Shown here: positions 60,690 through 64,000 of the stretch, in pieces
How the letters are laid out: each line of letters opens with the position of its first letter
How positions within the stretch are numbered: position 1 is the first letter of the stretch
Assembly (NCBI RefSeq): GCF_963678635.1
Contig: NC_087064.1
Span: 51,106,684 to 51,170,683 of the forward strand
Direction: 5' to 3'
Source of the DNA: Symsagittifera roscoffensis
Taxonomy: Eukaryota; Xenacoelomorpha; Acoela; Convolutidae
Length of the DNA stretch: 64,000 nt
Notes under the pieces: generated by a model
Databases searched by the model: none
The model's input: only the letters and a program-made list of their open reading frames with translations
Told to the model about the DNA's origin: nothing
Position numbers and translations under genes: made by a program

Positions 60690-61400
60690 CTTCCTTGTAA
60701 AAGTTCTAATTTAGATCTGAAATAATCTTTTTTAGATCTAAATTTCAGATCTGATGTAAGTTGTAAAATTTTAAAGTAACGCTTGGATACTTTAGGAATG
60801 AATTATTTCTGATCTAATTTCAGATCTGAAATTTTGTTTTTCTTGATTTGTTCAGATCTGGGGTCTTATGCACTAAACCGCCCAAAATAAGTATTTCTAT
60901 TTCTTGATCTCAAGTCAATATGTGGTTCAATATGTTTGGTTCATTAGCCAATCAAATGCAAATAACATGGTTCGGCATTTCAATTAAAGTTTGAAGCAGA
61001 TAAAATTATTGGCCGAAATGACCAAAACGATAGAAATTTTTCCGCGTTCAAACCATTTTTCTGAATTTTTTTGTTTGGGTTTAATTTCACAAAAAAACAT
61101 GAAACTAATTTTATTATTTGATTAAGATTCACATTCTCAGTAAGTTCGGCTACGATTTGTTTCTGCTGGAACGGTTGATTGACATGCCTGGCAATGTTGC
61201 TTGAGTTTGATTGGCTAATATCAGCCAATCAAATTCTTCTGCATTAGTTTTAGCTAAGACATGGAAAGATTTTAATTTTGGGCCGTTTTGTGCATAAGAC
61301 CCCAGATCTGAGAAAATCTACTGTATTTCAGATTTAATTTCAGATCTGAAGTTTAGTTTTTCTTGGTGATTTTAGGTCTGAAAAATCAATAAATTTGACC
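60690..61400. repeat. AGATCT-rich short repeats
   Basis: TTTCAGATCTGAAA-type palindromes recur (about 60712, 60738, 60823, 61340, 61756). After removal of the MITE at 60860-61303, ATTTCAGATCTGAA(A/G)TTT followed by GTTTTTCTTG appears twice in tandem, about 80-90 bases apart. Confidence 0.55.
60860..61303. mobile_element. 444-bp MITE inserted at AGATCT
   Basis: Ends are GGGGTCTTATGCACTAAACC and its near-inverse (29-base TIR, 26 matches). AGATCT stands on both sides (60854-60859 and 61304-61309). Inside is a hairpin of TTTGATTGGCT and AGCCAATCAAA (61206-61233), with a third AGCCAATCAAA near 60946. No protein. The 6-base duplication does not point clearly to one superfamily. Confidence 0.75.
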
Positions 61401-62373
61401 CACTTTTGCTAGTTTTGATACTTCAGCTTTTGGTAGCTTCTGCTAGTTACTAGCAAGAACTCAGCAAGGACTGACAGGAAAAGTCTCCTCAAGCATGAGA
61501 TGAACACCGGAAACGCTGGAGTAACGCAACTCTTCACTAAGTATCTGACAGTTTTTGATAACTTTTTAAACACATTTAAGCAAGAAAATTAGTTCGAAAG
61601 AAAATTGTTTGTGAAATTATTCGGAAGTTTTTTTTACCGCTATTTCATCTAGATGTATTTGCGTTATGCAGAATCATCAAAAAAAAAACAAATACTCAAT
61701 TGTTTGCTCGCAATGCATAAATTAAAATTCAACAAAGGTTTTTTAATGTCTAGTTTCAGATCTGAAACTTTGTTTTTCAAGGTTATTGAGTTGGGACGGA
61801 AGGTCTAACTCATAGAGTAATTTCAGATAAAGTACATCGTCTGCTCGTTGGCGGATGTAACGCAGGATAGATTCGGCCGGATAGATTCGTGCAACTTCTT
61901 AGTCTAATACCGATCTTAATCTTAATCTTACTCTTATATCTCTCAGTCTCAATAGATCTAGAGTATACTGGTTTGTTACGAGTTGGTCTCTTGGAAGAAG
62001 CAACTAAGCTGTAAGTTAAATTCAGAATGCTCTGGTGCTGAAGTTACAAGTAATTTCAGCACTTACAATAAAGTGGGTTGTCAGTTAGATGGATCATGAT
62101 TGGTTAGTATTAAATATTTTATAGTGACAAATATTCAATAATAACATATAGTTTAGATCTGGTTCCACCCATCCGGGGTTTACAGAGTTTTTTTGAATCT
62201 TTTATCTTCTATCTGTAATGAAGGATGGATGATGATCGTTGGTATTTGGCGAGCATCATTTCTTGTTCGTTCCGTTCTTGGAGAAGAAAGCTCCAGGAAG
62301 CTAGAATCGTCGACATGAAGTTGTAAGTTGTCGTTCGACAATGACTATGAACGCCAACGAAATCAATCTGATT
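61401..62373. other. Spacer, nothing assigned
   Basis: Contains one more TTTCAGATCTGAAACTTTG piece at about 61755 and ATCTTAATCTTAATCTTA simple sequence at about 61914. No gene recognised. Confidence 0.35.
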
Positions 62374-62562
62374 TCAAGATGGTTTGTTATGATCGTCTGT
62401 TCTTGATCGGTTGTGGAGAACTATGTTTCGATCTGAATTGGGAATGTCGTGAAGCTCGAGTTTGGAGGGAATGCCCTGTAACTCGGATCTGTACGGAGTC
62501 AAGTCGTACTTTAAATCGTTTGAGTTGTGGTTGTGGGTGGCATATCGGTTGTGCTCGGCCAT
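62374..62562 (-). CDS. Short reading frame of unknown status
   Basis: 62 codons from ATG: MAEHNRYATHNHNSNDLKYD, then hydrophilic sequence rich in His, Asn, Asp and Arg. Local GC is higher than in the flanks. The plus strand is also open across 62328-62594 but without ATG. No family, no signal peptide, no partner exon. It could be a first exon, a gag-like start or chance. Confidence 0.25.
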   Translation of the reverse strand: MAEHNRYATHNHNSNDLKYDLTPYRSELQGIPSKLELHDIPNSDRNIVLHNRSRTDDHNKPS

Positions 62563-62594
62563 TCTGTAGGTTGTATGTGATGAGGTCGTCTTAG

Positions 62595-64000
62595 CTGCTT
62601 GATGCTTGTCTTCGTGATTGTATATGATCTATATTACTGCAATATATATTTTACATAAATAAATGTTTAGTTAATCTTTCTTTCAGTTATGATTTTTTAT
62701 TAGGTTTTATTGCAAAAGCTTTTATTTTTAGTTCAGTTATTTTGAAAAAGTTACTCACACTTGAGTACCTCTTATCAAAAATAAGGAGTGTGGTCACAGA
62801 GCGTGGATTCTAGCACGGTGGGTTAGGCCGGCTATTAAGCATGGTCAGGACTTCGTCCTCTTCTGGTGGGTTAGGCCAGGAGTGAGGGTATGATTTCATG
62901 CTGGTTTTTTATGGGGTCCTGTTTTGTGTTAACCTTTTGTGTTGTGTTTGTTTCTAGTTTTTTCCTTTTGTTGTTTTAGTTGTAACTTTTTTTCAAAAAT
63001 TGAATTGTTTGGTTTGGGTTTGTCTTCCGACTTTTTGGTGTTTTATGCTTTCTTTTTTAGACTAATCAATAGTCTTCAAAAGAATAAGTTATCGGTTCTT
63101 TAAACCGGTTTAATCCAGTTTGGGTACTGTGGGTTTTCGTTTCTTAGTCATGCTGTTTTTTATGTTTTATAGTGTTTAGTAAGCTGCGTTGGTTAGTTTG
63201 GATTATTATATAATTACTTTCCAACCGGGTTAAAAGAAAGTTTGAAATTTGTTAGTTTTAGTGTGAGTTGTAATCAGTGAGAGTTGAAACTTGAAATCAT
63301 TATTTTGAACAATTCTTCGTGGGCGAGCTGTGCGAGTGTAGATCTAATTTGTGTGCGATTGATTCTTGAAAAAGTTAGTACTGCTAACATTTGTATAAAA
63401 TTACTGCTGAAAGTTTTAAATTTACTGCATTGAGGGGTTTGAAATTATTAAAATTTTTTCAGTGTATTCAAATTAACTACATCGCGGGGAAAGAAATTAT
63501 TGATGAATTTAATGCTGTGGAGAAGAAATTTACTGCGTCTTTTACTGCTGTTAGTTAATAAGAGTTTACAATTTAGAAAAAAAATTGCTATTTGAAAAGT
63601 TTATAATAAATAAAAGAGTTTGCTATTTTTATTTCTGTTTTCTGTTTTCTTGATTGTAGATGATGGTGATCTAAAGACTAATAAAGATTTATTTATTAAG
63701 AAATGGTTAGTTTGTGTTAAATTTTTTAGTTATAAATTAATTAATTCATATTTAACTATGCATTGGGGAAGAAACCATGAGGGAAGATGTCGTGAATTGA
63801 ATCTGATGTGGTTAGTAATTTTGCTAATATGCGGATGATATTTTTAGTTTCGAGCAGTGGCCTTAGCTTCGAGCAATTGAAGTGCTTTTATAGTGTTTAG
63901 TTCTTTGGTGCCAACGCAAAACTCGTGATTGGTGTGTTGAATGAGGTTGAAAAGCTTGTAATTATATTTAGTATTGTGAATGAATTCTAATATCGGGATT
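62595..64000 (+). other. T-rich terminal stretch with a short hairpin
   Basis: Strong T over A bias on the plus strand. GGTGGGTTAGGCC occurs twice (about 62818 and 62865) on either side of a perfect hairpin AGGAC-TTC-GTCCT (62847-62859). No gene or RNA class is recognised; the frame at 63620-63838 looks accidental. Confidence 0.35.

Overview
The window is animal nuclear DNA: AT-rich, with GT-AG introns, a multi-exon protocadherin-type cadherin gene, LTR retrotransposons and many small inverted-repeat transposons. Nothing bacterial (operons, Shine-Dalgarno sites, CRISPR) is present. Seven-repeat protocadherins are known from many non-arthropod animals, so an invertebrate other than an insect is likely, but the taxon cannot be fixed from the sequence.

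Layout. 1-1520: no gene. 1521-9328: decayed minus-strand Ty3/gypsy-type LTR retrotransposon. 9404-9600: tRNA-derived SINE-like sequence. 12134-46061 (+): a complete protocadherin gene in nine exons. Its coding parts sum to 3837 bases (1278 residues plus stop): signal peptide, seven cadherin repeats, one membrane helix and a roughly 440-residue low-complexity tail. Intron 6 (22 kb) holds a near-identical 4.34-kb tandem duplication, hAT-type MITEs, long-TIR elements, hairpin-ended non-autonomous elements and a candidate antisense exon cluster. 47553-53505 (+): an LTR retrotransposon with 210-bp LTRs and a 4-bp target duplication, damaged by frameshifts. 53708-57287: a Tc1-type MITE, a TTAA-flanked palindromic MITE and two hairpin-ended elements, one invaded by a foldback element built of ACAGTCC motifs. 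57984-58772 (-): a single-exon gene for a putative secreted protein of unknown function. 58773-64000: repeats, including a 444-bp MITE inserted at AGATCT, and one weak minus-strand reading frame.

Only the protocadherin and the secreted-protein gene look like functional host genes. The protocadherin is expected to act in cell adhesion or recognition at the plasma membrane. Most of the rest is mobile DNA.

The most unusual observations are: (1) in both LTR elements the gag start codon straddles the LTR/primer-binding-site junction; (2) a hairpin-ended element family shows compensatory stem changes; (3) a foldback element was tandemly duplicated together with its host flank; (4) several spliced-looking exon clusters lie inside protocadherin introns.
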